From the NCBI GenBank assembly GCA_963717215.1, contig CAVQVS010000007.1, forward strand, positions 1-64,000: a stretch of 64,000 nucleotides of DNA, read 5' to 3'. Positions within the stretch are counted from its first letter, which is position 1, and each line of letters begins with the position of its first letter. Under the pieces are notes generated by a model. The model ran no database searches. It saw nothing but the letters and a program-made list of their open reading frames with translations, and had not been told where the DNA came from. Both the position numbers and the translations under genes were made by a program. Of this stretch, positions 34,285 through 41,961 are shown in pieces. The DNA comes from Roseiarcus sp963717215 (GTDB lineage: Bacteria > Pseudomonadota > Alphaproteobacteria > Rhizobiales > Beijerinckiaceae).

Positions 34285-34650
34285 ATGAGAGCATTCTTGA
34301 TCGGGGCGTCGCCTGACGAGGAATGCGCGACGATGGACGAGGAGCGGACAGACCAAGGGCCTACAATGACGGAAGTTGGCAATCCGAGGATCTGGATCAG
34401 CGCTTTGCTGTTCGTTGCGACGGGTGTGTCGGCGGCGGGAAGCGGCGGCCGGATTCTCACGATTTCGGACGTGGTCGCCATTCGCATCATCGATCATCCG
34501 GAGTTGGACACGACCACTCGGGTTGAACCTGACGGCACGATCAACTTTCCGTACGTCGGCCGCATCCAAGCTGCGGGTCGGACTGAAGACGATCTGGGAA
34601 GCGCCGTGGGCAGGCGGCTAATTGAATTGAAAATCCTTGCCGGGCCTTGA
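34285..34650 (+). pseudogene. Truncated polysaccharide export protein (Wza-like N-terminus)
   Basis: Only the start of a polysaccharide-biosynthesis/export protein remains. After a hydrophobic segment (WISALLFVATGVSAAG) the export-domain motif follows: ISDVVAIRIIDHPELDTTTRVEPDGTINFPYVGRIQAAGRTEDDL...RRLIELKIL, then a stop. A complete protein would be 180-400 aa with a soluble ligand-binding repeat after this point. The start could be 34285, 34333 or 34366; 34366 best fits a signal peptide. No polysaccharide genes surround it. Confidence 0.65.
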
Positions 34651-35058
34651 GTTAGCCGGGGCAGGGCCGTGACCGAGGGCGCTAGATACCGCTCGTCATC
34701 GGGCAAAGCGTTATTACCACCTTACGCCAGCATTGAAATTCGGGCTCTGAGCCCCATCTGTACATTTGTCCAGCGCATGAGCCGGATGAACATGAACACA
34801 AATAAGAAAAAACTAGAGAACCGAAATGCTTTGCTCACAGAACTCCCATCGCGCCGGGGACGCGCATTCCTCGCCGCTGATCGTCAACAATCTCTGCGCC
34901 CAGTTGGCGCCCCTTAATCGCTACGGTCCGCCTAACCTTGGCGCCGCGGCGGTCGATGGCCTGATCGTTCTCATCGGCTTTTCCCGCAAGGCGGTCGGCG
35001 CCCTCACGCGCTCCGATTCATCGCACGAACTGGCGGCGTAAGGCTCCCGTGCTGGCGT
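34651..35058. other. Intergenic region downstream of truncated export gene
   Basis: About 400 bp with two overlapping short plus-strand frames (34669-34917 and 34826-35041), neither with a family resemblance or convincing ribosome site. Part is AT-rich (AAATAAGAAAAAACTAGAG near 34800). Likely decayed remainder of the export gene region. Confidence 0.4.
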
Positions 35059-36492
35059 TTAGCGCACCAGCACGTTCTTGAACTGCCAAGGATCGCTCTG
35101 GTCGATATCCTCAGGGAAGAGGCCAGGCCGACCCGCAAGCGGCGTCCAGTCTGTGTAGACGCCGACGACCGGGCCCAGATAGGGCGTCTGCACCTCGAGG
35201 CAGCGATGGAAGTCGAGTTCGTCCGCCTCGACGATGCCGGCCTTGGGGTTCTCGAGCGCCCATACCATGCCCGCCAGCACTGCCGACGTGACCTGCAAAC
35301 CGGTCGCGTTCTGGTAGGGAGCGAGCGCGCGCGTCTCCTCGACCGAGAGCTGCGAGCCGAACCAATAGGCGTTGCGGGCGTGGCCATAGAGAAGCACGCC
35401 GAGTTCGTCGATGCCGTCAAGAATCTCGGCTTCGCCGAGAAGATGGTGTGCGTTCTGGATCTCTCCGGCGCGTCCGAACAGTTCGTGCAGGCTCAGCACC
35501 GCGTCGTCGCAGGGATGGTAGGCGTAGTGACACGTCGGCCGATAGACCGGCTCGCCCTTGTCGTTGCGCACGGTGTAATAGTCGGCGATCGAGATCGCCT
35601 CGTTGTGGGTGACGAGGAAGCCGTACTGGCCCCGCGCGGTCGGGGTCCATGAGCGAACGCGCGTGTTGGCGCCCGCCTGGTTGATGTAGATCGCCGCGCC
35701 GCAGCCGGACTTGTGAGTGCCCGCATTGTCCGGCGCCCATTTCTCGTGGCTACCCCAGCCGAGTTCGGCGGGCTGCATGCCTTCCGACAAGAAGCCTTCG
35801 ATCGACCAGGTGTTGACGAACACGTTGCGCGGCTTCGGGCTCTTGGCGCGCTGCGTGTCGCGTTCCGCAATATGCACGCCCTTGACGCCGAGGCGCTGCG
35901 CGAGGCGCGCCCACTCGTCCTTGCTCTTCGGTTCCGGAGTCTTATCGCCGAGATCCTTGGCGAGATTGACGAGCCCCTGCTTGACGAACCAGGACACCAT
36001 GCCGGGATTCGCGCCGCAGCACGAGACAGCGGTCGAGCCGCCGGGATTCTTGCGCCGTTCCGCGAGCACCGTCTCGCGAAGCGCGTAGTTCGTGCGCGCG
36101 TCGTTGCCGAGCGACTTGTCGTAATAAAAGCCGGGCCACGGCTCGACGACGGTGTCGATATAGAGCGCCCCGATCTCGCGGCAATGGCGCATGAGATCGA
36201 GCGACGACGTGTCGACCGAGAGGTTGACGCAGAAGCCCTGGCCGGAGCCCGCGGTCAGGTATTTGGTCAGCACTTCGCGATAATTGTCGCGCGTCAGGCC
36301 CTCATGCACGAAGCGGATTCCGTGCTCATCCAGAAGCTTCCGGTCGGAATCGTTCGGATCGATGACGACGAAGCGGTCCGGGTCGAATTCGAAATGGCGC
36401 TCGATCAAGGGCAGCGTGCCCTTGCCGATCGATCCGAAGCCGATCATCACGATCGGGCCGGTAATGCGCCCGTGCCGCGGCCAATGGGTCAT
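35059..36492 (-). CDS. hss: Homospermidine synthase
   Basis: 477 aa, NAD-dependent enzyme making homospermidine from putrescine (and spermidine), the main long polyamine of many alphaproteobacteria. The Rossmann motif GPIVMIGFGSIGKGTLPLIERH lies near residue 13. Conserved blocks follow: YIDTVVEPWPGFYYD, CCGANPGMVSWFVKQGL, GWGSHEKWAPDNAGTHKSGC and NAYWFGSQLSVEETR. I use ATG 36492, preceded by AAGGAG; the frame extends to 36549, but 477 aa is the size of the Blastochloris viridis enzyme. Monocistronic. Confidence 0.95.
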   Translation of the reverse strand: MTHWPRHGRITGPIVMIGFGSIGKGTLPLIERHFEFDPDRFVVIDPNDSDRKLLDEHGIRFVHEGLTRDNYREVLTKYLTAGSGQGFCVNLSVDTSSLDLMRHCREIGALYIDTVVEPWPGFYYDKSLGNDARTNYALRETVLAERRKNPGGSTAVSCCGANPGMVSWFVKQGLVNLAKDLGDKTPEPKSKDEWARLAQRLGVKGVHIAERDTQRAKSPKPRNVFVNTWSIEGFLSEGMQPAELGWGSHEKWAPDNAGTHKSGCGAAIYINQAGANTRVRSWTPTARGQYGFLVTHNEAISIADYYTVRNDKGEPVYRPTCHYAYHPCDDAVLSLHELFGRAGEIQNAHHLLGEAEILDGIDELGVLLYGHARNAYWFGSQLSVEETRALAPYQNATGLQVTSAVLAGMVWALENPKAGIVEADELDFHRCLEVQTPYLGPVVGVYTDWTPLAGRPGLFPEDIDQSDPWQFKNVLVR

Positions 36493-36793
36493 GGGCGTCA
36501 GAACTCCTTCAAGGACAAGCCGGGCGTCTTCGAAGGGGGTTAAAGCCATGGCCTTCGGGGCACGTCAATAGCGCGAGCGGCAGGGTTTCTGTCGCAAAAC
36601 TGTCGCATGAACGAGTGAGGCATGCCCTCGCGCTCAGGTATGGGCGACACCATGGTCCAATAGATTCCCCTCGTTCCCTGTGCCACTTTTTAAAGGGTCG
36701 ATGTGGTCGCCAACTCCTTCGTCCGCGCGCCAGTCTTTTAGCCGCCGCGAACGAGCACCGGCGAACATGTTTCGAGATGGGACGCGAAACACC

Positions 36794-37351
36794 ATGAAGA
36801 GAACTCAATCCTTGCTGATGATCGTGCTTGCAGCGGCTCCCGCCGCGCTCGGCGGCTTGGCGCTCGCCGCGCAGGACAGATACACCTTGCAAGTGCCGGG
36901 CGGTCTCGCCTTCTCTGAGTTCCGGGGATACGAAGATTGGCAGACGGTCGCCGTCAGTCACAATGGCGACAGGCTCGCAATCATCCTCGGCAATCCCGCG
37001 CTGATCGAGGCGTACAAGGCGGGCATCCCCGGCAACGGCAAGCCTTTCCCCGATGGCGCAAGGTTCGCGAAGATCCACTGGACGGCAAAAGTAGCTGAGG
37101 ATCAGCCGGGTCCGCCGACAGTTCCGGGCGCCTTGCATGACGTGGACTTCATGGTGAAGGACAGCAAGAAGTTCGCGGACAGTGGCGGATGGGGATACGC
37201 CCAGTTCGAATATAACCCCGCGTCCCAAACGTTCAGGCCCGGCGACACGAATGACTCGCCGCCGCAGGAGCACGACGCCAAATGCGGGTTCGCCTGCCAC
37301 ACGATCGTGGCGGACAAGGATTACGTTTTCACCGCCTATCCGAAGCGGTGA
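36794..37351 (+). CDS. Cytochrome P460 family haem protein
   Basis: 185 aa. A signal peptide (SLLMIVLAAAPAALGGLALAA) starts at ATG 36794. The mature protein has the P460 domain: FSEFRGYEDWQTVAVSHNGDRLAIILGN, FPDGARFAKIHW, DVDFMVKDSKKFADSGGWGYAQF, and near the C-terminus the haem c site CGFACHTIVADKDYVFTAYP (CxxCH). Periplasmic. P460 proteins oxidise hydroxylamine/NO or bind NO; those without the crosslinking Lys behave like cytochrome c'-beta. The exact subgroup is not visible. Single gene in the redox-stress neighbourhood. Confidence 0.88.
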   Translation: MKRTQSLLMIVLAAAPAALGGLALAAQDRYTLQVPGGLAFSEFRGYEDWQTVAVSHNGDRLAIILGNPALIEAYKAGIPGNGKPFPDGARFAKIHWTAKVAEDQPGPPTVPGALHDVDFMVKDSKKFADSGGWGYAQFEYNPASQTFRPGDTNDSPPQEHDAKCGFACHTIVADKDYVFTAYPKR

Positions 37352-37399
37352 GGCGTAAGCGCGCCCTCGGGACGAGGCCCGATCCCTCCCAGCCTCCGA

Positions 37400-37440
37400 C
37401 TCGTCCTGAGGGCCCGCGACGCCCGGTGCTCGAAGGACGC
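37400..37440. repeat. Short palindromic intergenic element
   Basis: CGTCCTGAG ... GCTCGAAGGACG ends enclosing a GC-rich core, resembling the widespread alphaproteobacterial CTCGTCCTGAGG/TCGAAGGACGAG element. A single copy, about 50 nt beyond the cytochrome P460 stop. Confidence 0.45.
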
Positions 37441-37588
37441 GCCAAAAGCGAACTGCGCCCGCGACCAATTCTTGACCAAAGGTCGTGTGCTCTTTGACAA
37501 CGCGGCTGACCCCTTGGTGACTTTCGCCACAAACGGAAGGTCAGGGGGACAAGTTAGGTCCTCACGGCAATTCTTTTGCCGAATTTCC

Positions 37589-38140
37589 CTACCTCGGGCC
37601 GCCATACGACTTGCGCTGATCCACGATGGCGTTTGGGAGCCTTGCGCTCCGCCCGTCGAGGCCGAGTAGCCGGTCGAGCGAGATCGCGCCGGGGCCGAAC
37701 TTTAGGATCGCGAGCGCCATCGCCGCCCAGTATAGATGGAAGTTCGCCCAGCCGTCCGGGTAGGTGAGCTGGATGATTGCGGTCATGCACAAAAGGCCGA
37801 GCGCCGCCCAGCGGGTGAGAAGGCCGACCGCGAGCAGGATCGGCAGCACGATTTCGCCCGTGCTCGCCATGGCCGCGACGAGGTCCGGCATCGGAAACGG
37901 GATTTCGGCGCCAAAGATGTGAAGCTTGTACTCCTGTGCGAACAGGATCTTTGTTCCGAACGACAGCGTGAACCAGCCGTCCCAGCGGGTGAGCCCCGAA
38001 GCAAAGAAGGGTCGGGCCAGCGCGAGCCGCAGGATGAGCAGCGGGAGCGATGCCGGAACGAGCCCAAAGACCGCGCCCGTCAAGCGAGCGATCGGGTTCA
38101 ACGGGGCGAGGACGGGAGTGTGCGTGGCGTCTGCGATCAT
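37589..38140 (-). CDS. bufD: DoxX family membrane protein (BufD-type)
   Basis: 183 aa, inner-membrane protein with four predicted helices (SLPLLILRLALARPFFASGL, MASTGEIVLPILLAVGLLTRWAALGLLCMTAIIQL, FHLYWAAMALAILKFG). DoxX proteins are quinone-linked or redox-related components. Position after a DUF692 and a DUF2063 gene, overlapping the latter by 4 nt, matches the last gene of bufferin operons. The family role in that system is not firmly established; one proposal is redox support of the MNIO enzyme. The symbol is assigned by context. Confidence 0.82.
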   Translation of the reverse strand: MIADATHTPVLAPLNPIARLTGAVFGLVPASLPLLILRLALARPFFASGLTRWDGWFTLSFGTKILFAQEYKLHIFGAEIPFPMPDLVAAMASTGEIVLPILLAVGLLTRWAALGLLCMTAIIQLTYPDGWANFHLYWAAMALAILKFGPGAISLDRLLGLDGRSARLPNAIVDQRKSYGGPR

Positions 38141-39045
38141 GGCGCTTGCCCGGGGATAACTGACGCGACGGCGCCGGAGTCGACAAGTCCGACCAGATGG
38201 GTCCCGAAGTCGAACGCCGGGTCATCGAGAGCCGTGAAGGCCTCGATCAATGTCGCGCCTTCCCGCATTTTCAGGGCGAAATCATAGCCGCCCGGCGGCA
38301 GGACGCGCACGCGGACATCGCAATCGGGTCGCGTGACGAGCGCATCTTCGCCGCGCCGCTCCGTGAGCGCCGTAGAATGGTCTGGGTTCTGAGCCGAGGC
38401 CCAGAGGGACGCGGCTGGCGTCGCGAAGCGCAGAAGCCGGGCCGCCGGATGAAAGACGATCCTCGTTTCGGGCAGACAATCGGGACTGAGCGCGGCGAGT
38501 TCGCCGACGGTCGTCACGGTTGCGTCTTCGGAATGATAGGCCTCGACCCAGACATTCTCGAGCCGCGCGACGTCCACAAGCATAGCGACGGAATGATAAG
38601 TGTGGGCCGAACCGTCGTCGTCATCGCGAGCGTAAGCGAAGCGATCCAACGATGAAGGGCTGAGGGGGCGGCTCTGGATCGCGACGTCGCTTCGCTCCTC
38701 GCGATGACGATTCCATTCAAACGTTAGCGCGGTCTCTTCGGCCAGATAATCCGCCAAGAACTCAGGAAACGCCTCGCCATAAGCGATCATCACCGGTGAG
38801 CGCGGCTTGTTGGCGCGCACGAACGCCCGCGCCATGGCGCGGAACAGGTCATCGCCCGCGATCCGGCGCGAGACGGGATAGCGCGCCTCGAGCGCGCCGA
38901 TCAGTCCGACCGCGACATTGTTGCGATAGACCGCAAATCGGCGGGCGTCCGGCGCGCCCATGCGGCCACGGGTCATCGCGGGCGGCGGCGCGGAAGGCTC
39001 GCCAAGCGCCGCCGCGAAAGCGCCGACTGTCGTCTCAAACGGCAT
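38137..39045 (-). CDS. bufC: DUF2063 family protein (BufC-type), with in-frame repeat insertion
   Basis: 302 aa. The N-terminal domain (MPFETTVGAFAAALGEP ... RFAVYRNNVAVGLIGALEARYPVSRRIAGDD) is the DUF2063/HvfC-BufC domain, thought to present the precursor peptide to the DUF692 enzyme. The C-terminal part (MLVDVARLENVWVEAYHSED ... DFGTHLVGLVDSG) completes it. Between them, after LADYLAEETALTFEWN, lie about 40 residues beginning RHREERSDVAIQSRPLSPSS. They are encoded by a palindromic repeat (38619-38709) and not expected in the family, where a short linker joins TALTF to VARLE. It overlaps bufB by 11 nt and bufD by 4 nt. Confidence 0.85.
   Translation of the reverse strand: MPFETTVGAFAAALGEPSAPPPAMTRGRMGAPDARRFAVYRNNVAVGLIGALEARYPVSRRIAGDDLFRAMARAFVRANKPRSPVMIAYGEAFPEFLADYLAEETALTFEWNRHREERSDVAIQSRPLSPSSLDRFAYARDDDDGSAHTYHSVAMLVDVARLENVWVEAYHSEDATVTTVGELAALSPDCLPETRIVFHPAARLLRFATPAASLWASAQNPDHSTALTERRGEDALVTRPDCDVRVRVLPPGGYDFALKMREGATLIEAFTALDDPAFDFGTHLVGLVDSGAVASVIPGQAP
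38619..38709. repeat. Palindromic repeat element inserted in-frame within bufC
   Basis: 91 bp with imperfect inverted arms of about 30-35 nt (CGTCATCGCGAG... and ...CTCGCGATGACG). This is the common alphaproteobacterial element encoding REERSDVAIQ-like sequence in one frame. It maintains the bufC reading frame and adds roughly 30-40 codons. Confidence 0.75.
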
Positions 39046-39937
39046 CGGCGGGCTCTAAGGTCTTCTTCGTACGATCGAAAATCACGCGCTCCGCCCGGCG
39101 TGCTTCGCTAAGAAGCGTCGACCACGCGGGCACATCGTTATCCCATTCGATCAGTGTCGGCGTCGCCCCGAGCCGGCGGATCGTCGAGGCGTAGAGCGAC
39201 CACACGGCGTCGCGAACCGGCGAATTGTGGGCGTCGATGAGCAGCGGCAGGCCCGCTTCGTCCGTGTCGTCGGCAGAGCCCGCGAGATGGATTTCGCCAA
39301 CCGCCGCAAGCGGAAAGTCGGCAAGATAAAGCTCGGGATCGAAGCCGTGATTGACCGCGCTCACGAACACGTTGTTGACGTCGAGCAGAAGGCCGCAGCC
39401 GGTCCGTCGCGCGATCTCACGCAGGAAATCGGTCTCCGCCCACGTGCTTTCAGCGAACACGAGATAGGTCGAGGGGTTTTCGAGCAGAAGGGTCCGACCG
39501 AGCGCGCTCTGCACTTCGTCGATATGCTCGGACACCCGGGCCACGGTTTCATCTGTATAGGGCAGGGGCAGGAGGTCGTTGAGGAACGCGCCCTCATGGG
39601 TCGACCACGCGAGGTGCTCGGAAACGAGCGTAGGCTCGAACCGCTTGGCGACTTCGGCGAGCCTTTGAAGATGGGCGCGATCGAGCTTTCCGGGCGAGCC
39701 GATCGAGAGGCCAACCCCGTGCAGCGATAGGGGATAGCGTTCCCGGATGGCGTCGAGCCGGCGATGTGGCGCGCCGCCCCCGCCCATATAGTTTTCCGCG
39801 TGAACTTCGAAAAACCCAAGTTCGGGGCGGGTCTCGGCGATCGCCTCGAAATGCTCGGGCTTGAACCCCACGCCCACGCTTCCAGCGCCAAGCGCCCTCG
39901 AAGAACGACGATCCGCGACGATCATGGGTTTCACCAA
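39035..39937 (-). CDS. bufB: DUF692 / MNIO multinuclear iron enzyme (BufB-type)
   Basis: 300 aa, TIM-barrel enzyme with a multinuclear iron site. MNIO proteins modify Cys residues of small precursor peptides, and BufB acts on bufferins. Metal-site motifs in order: FFEVHAENYMG, LSLHGVGLSIGSP, TLVSEHLAWS, LLLENPSTY, LLLDVNNVFVSAVNHG, AVGEIHLAGSADD and PLLIDAHNSPV. The start may be TTG 39937, GTG 39934 or ATG 39925; GAGG lies about 5 nt before the first two. A GTAAC-N17-CGAA promoter is found 32 nt upstream. First gene of bufB-bufC-bufD; no bufA gene precedes it. Confidence 0.9.
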   Translation of the reverse strand: MVKPMIVADRRSSRALGAGSVGVGFKPEHFEAIAETRPELGFFEVHAENYMGGGGAPHRRLDAIRERYPLSLHGVGLSIGSPGKLDRAHLQRLAEVAKRFEPTLVSEHLAWSTHEGAFLNDLLPLPYTDETVARVSEHIDEVQSALGRTLLLENPSTYLVFAESTWAETDFLREIARRTGCGLLLDVNNVFVSAVNHGFDPELYLADFPLAAVGEIHLAGSADDTDEAGLPLLIDAHNSPVRDAVWSLYASTIRRLGATPTLIEWDNDVPAWSTLLSEARRAERVIFDRTKKTLEPADAV

Positions 39938-39969
39938 GCCTCGTTTCCCGATGGGAGGGCATTGGCGAC

Positions 39970-39995
39970 TTCGCTCGCGCGCTGGGGCATGTTAC
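39970..39995 (-). promoter_or_regulatory. SigF-type ECF promoter of the buf operon
   Basis: On the minus strand GTAAC (39995-39991), 17 nt, then CGAA (39973-39970). This matches the -35/-10 pattern known for Caulobacter SigF-type ECF promoters and lies 33 nt before the bufB start. The same pair occurs in front of the divergent sigma-factor gene. Confidence 0.65.
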
Positions 39996-40040
39996 ATCGG
40001 CGTCAATTCGTGCTTCGACACAAAATATTTCCCCAAATCT

Positions 40041-40065
40041 GTAACGGCAGACGAAACGAAACGAA
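40041..40065 (+). promoter_or_regulatory. SigF-type ECF promoter of the sigma factor gene
   Basis: GTAAC (40041-40045), 16 nt, CGAA (40062-40065) on the plus strand. The -10 ends only 6 nt before ATG 40072, so either the transcript is leaderless or translation starts at the internal ATG pair at 40120/40123. Confidence 0.6.
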
Positions 40066-40071
40066 GCCCGT

Positions 40072-40641
40072 ATGAAAGCCCAGCCCATCAAGGGTTTTTT
40101 GGACGATCCTTGGTCGCAGATGATGACCGCCTCGATCGCCGGCGACGAAGGCGCATACAGGCGCCTCCTCGAGGACATCGGTCGCTCGGTGCGAGCGATG
40201 GCGCGCGGCGCTTTTGCGCGCGCTGGGGTCGGGGACGCGGATGTAGAGGATGCCGTGCAAGAGACCCTGTTGGCGATCCACCTCAAGCGCCACACCTGGG
40301 ATCCCGAGCAGCCGCTCGCGCCATGGGTGTATGCGATCGCGCGCCACAAGGTTGTCGACGCGCTGCGCCGTCGCGGCCGACGCAAGGTCGAGCCGCTTGA
40401 GAATTTCGAAGAATTCCTCGCCGCTCCGGAGGCCGAGGATCCGCACGCGCTGAGCGATGCGCGGAAGCTCCTGGAGACACTGGCGCCGCGCCAGCGCGAC
40501 ATCGTGACCTCGATCTCGCTGGACGGCCAATCGATCGCCGCTACGGCGAAGCGCCTGTCTATGAGCGAGGTCGCCGTGCGGGTGGCGCTCCATCGGGCGC
40601 TGAAGGCCCTCGGCGCGGCCTGGCGGAGGTCGGTCGAATGA
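40072..40641 (+). CDS. sigF: ECF RNA polymerase sigma factor (SigF-like)
   Basis: 189 aa. Sigma region 2: VRAMARGAFARAGVGDADVEDAVQETLLAIHLKRHTWDPEQPLAPWVYAIARHKVVDALRR, with the typical -10-binding helix. Region 4: LLETLAPRQRDIVTSISLDGQSIAATAKRLSMSEVAVRVALHRALKAL. The gene after it encodes an NrsF anti-sigma factor overlapping by 4 nt (ATGA), the arrangement of the Caulobacter sigF-nrsF pair that responds to chromate, cadmium and copper-type stress. The divergent buf operon carries a matching promoter, so it is the likely regulon. The start is uncertain (40072 or 40120). Confidence 0.9.
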   Translation: MKAQPIKGFLDDPWSQMMTASIAGDEGAYRRLLEDIGRSVRAMARGAFARAGVGDADVEDAVQETLLAIHLKRHTWDPEQPLAPWVYAIARHKVVDALRRRGRRKVEPLENFEEFLAAPEAEDPHALSDARKLLETLAPRQRDIVTSISLDGQSIAATAKRLSMSEVAVRVALHRALKALGAAWRRSVE

Positions 40642-41276
40642 AAACCTCCGAACTCATCGCTGCGCTCTCCGCCGATCCAATTCCGGAACCGATTCGGCTC
40701 GACCGGCGGGTCGCGCTGGCGCTCGCCATCGGCTTTCTCGGAAGCGTGGTGATTTACGCGCTGCTGATGGGGCCGAGACCGGATATCGCCGACGCCGCGC
40801 GGACAATACGCTTCAATATTAAGTTCGTTGACGCCTTTGCGTTCGCCCTACCGACGCTGTTGCTGACCCTCAGGCTGGCTCGCCCCGATGCCAAGCCGTG
40901 GACAATAGTGCTCTGGCTGCTGGCGCCGCTCATTCTCCTGGCGGCGGGCGTGGTCGTTGAACTCGTCGTTGTGCCATCGAACGAGTGGATGTCCCGCCTC
41001 GTCGGACATCATTCGATGTTCTGTATGCGGATGATTCCATTGCTGGCCGCTCCCATCCTCGCCGCGCTGATCGTCGCCCTTTGCGCGGGCGCGCCGCGCC
41101 ACCCAGGCTTGACCGGCGCGCTTGCCGGTGCAGGCTCAGCGGGGCTCGCGGCCCTGCTGTACGCCTCGCACTGCCCCGACAATTCGCCGCTGTTCGTGGC
41201 GACCTGGTATCCGCTCGCGACACTCATCTGCACGGGCGTCGGCGCGCTGGCCGGTCGGCGCTTTCTCGCTTGGTGA
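40638..41276 (+). CDS. nrsF: NrsF family (DUF1109) membrane anti-sigma factor, copy 1
   Basis: 212 aa, six predicted transmembrane helices, inner membrane; holds the ECF sigma factor inactive until stress. The cytoplasmic N-terminus MKTSELIAALSADPIPEPIRL is the family sigma-contact region. Cys129 (HSMFCMRMIP) and Cys179 (YASHCPDNS) lie at almost the positions of the two conserved cysteines reported as sensors in Caulobacter NrsF. Other Cys residues (149 and one near residue 199) are also present. It overlaps the sigma gene by 4 nt. Confidence 0.9.
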   Translation: MKTSELIAALSADPIPEPIRLDRRVALALAIGFLGSVVIYALLMGPRPDIADAARTIRFNIKFVDAFAFALPTLLLTLRLARPDAKPWTIVLWLLAPLILLAAGVVVELVVVPSNEWMSRLVGHHSMFCMRMIPLLAAPILAALIVALCAGAPRHPGLTGALAGAGSAGLAALLYASHCPDNSPLFVATWYPLATLICTGVGALAGRRFLAW

Positions 41277-41307
41277 AGCTGGGCGCGGCCTTGCGGAGGT
41301 CGGTCGA

Positions 41308-41946
41308 GTGAAGACCTCAGAACTCATCGCTGCGCTCTCCGCCGATCCGACTCCGGAGCCGATCCGGCTCGGCCGGCGCGTCGCTGTTGCGCTCGTTGTC
41401 GGCCTTGCGTTGAGCGTCGCGCTCTACGGATTGTTCCTCGGGCCGAGGCCAGACGTAGCCGCCGCCTCCGAAACGATGCACTTTTGGCTGAAGTTCGTGG
41501 AATCGTTTGCGTTCGCCCTGCCGTCGCTCCTGTTGACTCTGCGACTCGTCCGCCCCGACGCCAAGCCGTGGGCGCTCGCCCTCTGGCTCCTTGCGCCCTC
41601 CATACTGCTCGCCGCCGGAGTGATCGTGGAATTGCTGGTCGTTCCGCAAAGCGACTGGATGTCTCGGCTCATCGGCACAACCGCGATTCACTGCACGATC
41701 ACAATTCCGATGCTCGCCGCGCCCGTGCTCGCGGGGCTCATTGTCGCGTTGCGCCCTGGCGCGCCGCTCCATCCAGCCCTGACCGGCGCCCTGGCGGGGG
41801 CGACCGCGGCAGGGGTCGGGGCCCTGGTTTATGCGTCGTCCTGCCCTGGCGATTCGCCTTTGTTCGTGGCGACCTGGTATTCGCTCGCCACGCTCATCTG
41901 CATGGGGCTAGGCGCGCTGGCTGGCCGTCGCTTTCTCACCTGGTGA
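41308..41946 (+). CDS. nrsF: NrsF family (DUF1109) membrane anti-sigma factor, copy 2
   Basis: 212 aa, the tandem duplicate of the preceding gene, with a GTG start where copy 1 has ATG. The N-terminus MKTSELIAALSADPTPEPIRL is nearly identical. The helices have diverged but LRLVRPDAKPW, LLAPSILLAAGVIVEL and ALAGRRFLTW are kept. Cys129 (AIHCTITIP) and Cys179 (YASSCPGDS) are both conserved, which argues that the duplicate remains a functional sensor. Copy 1's Cys149 is replaced here. 31 nt separate the two genes. Confidence 0.9.
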   Translation: MKTSELIAALSADPTPEPIRLGRRVAVALVVGLALSVALYGLFLGPRPDVAAASETMHFWLKFVESFAFALPSLLLTLRLVRPDAKPWALALWLLAPSILLAAGVIVELLVVPQSDWMSRLIGTTAIHCTITIPMLAAPVLAGLIVALRPGAPLHPALTGALAGATAAGVGALVYASSCPGDSPLFVATWYSLATLICMGLGALAGRRFLTW

Positions 41947-41961
41947 CGGATTCCCGCGACG

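Larger units (their letters stand above)
40611..41946 (+). repeat. Exact-length tandem duplication carrying nrsF and the end of sigF
   Basis: The segment 40611-41276 (last 31 nt of the sigma gene plus nrsF) is repeated at 41281-41946 with a constant offset of 670 nt. The sigma stop (40641 and 41311), the nrsF starts (40638 and 41308) and the nrsF stops (41276 and 41946) all keep that offset. The second copy still encodes the leftover sigma tail GAALRRSVE. The copies have diverged substantially in the middle. Confidence 0.85.

Noticed and set aside
34669..35041. Two short plus-strand frames after the export-gene fragment
   Set aside because: Overlapping frames without ribosome sites or similarity.
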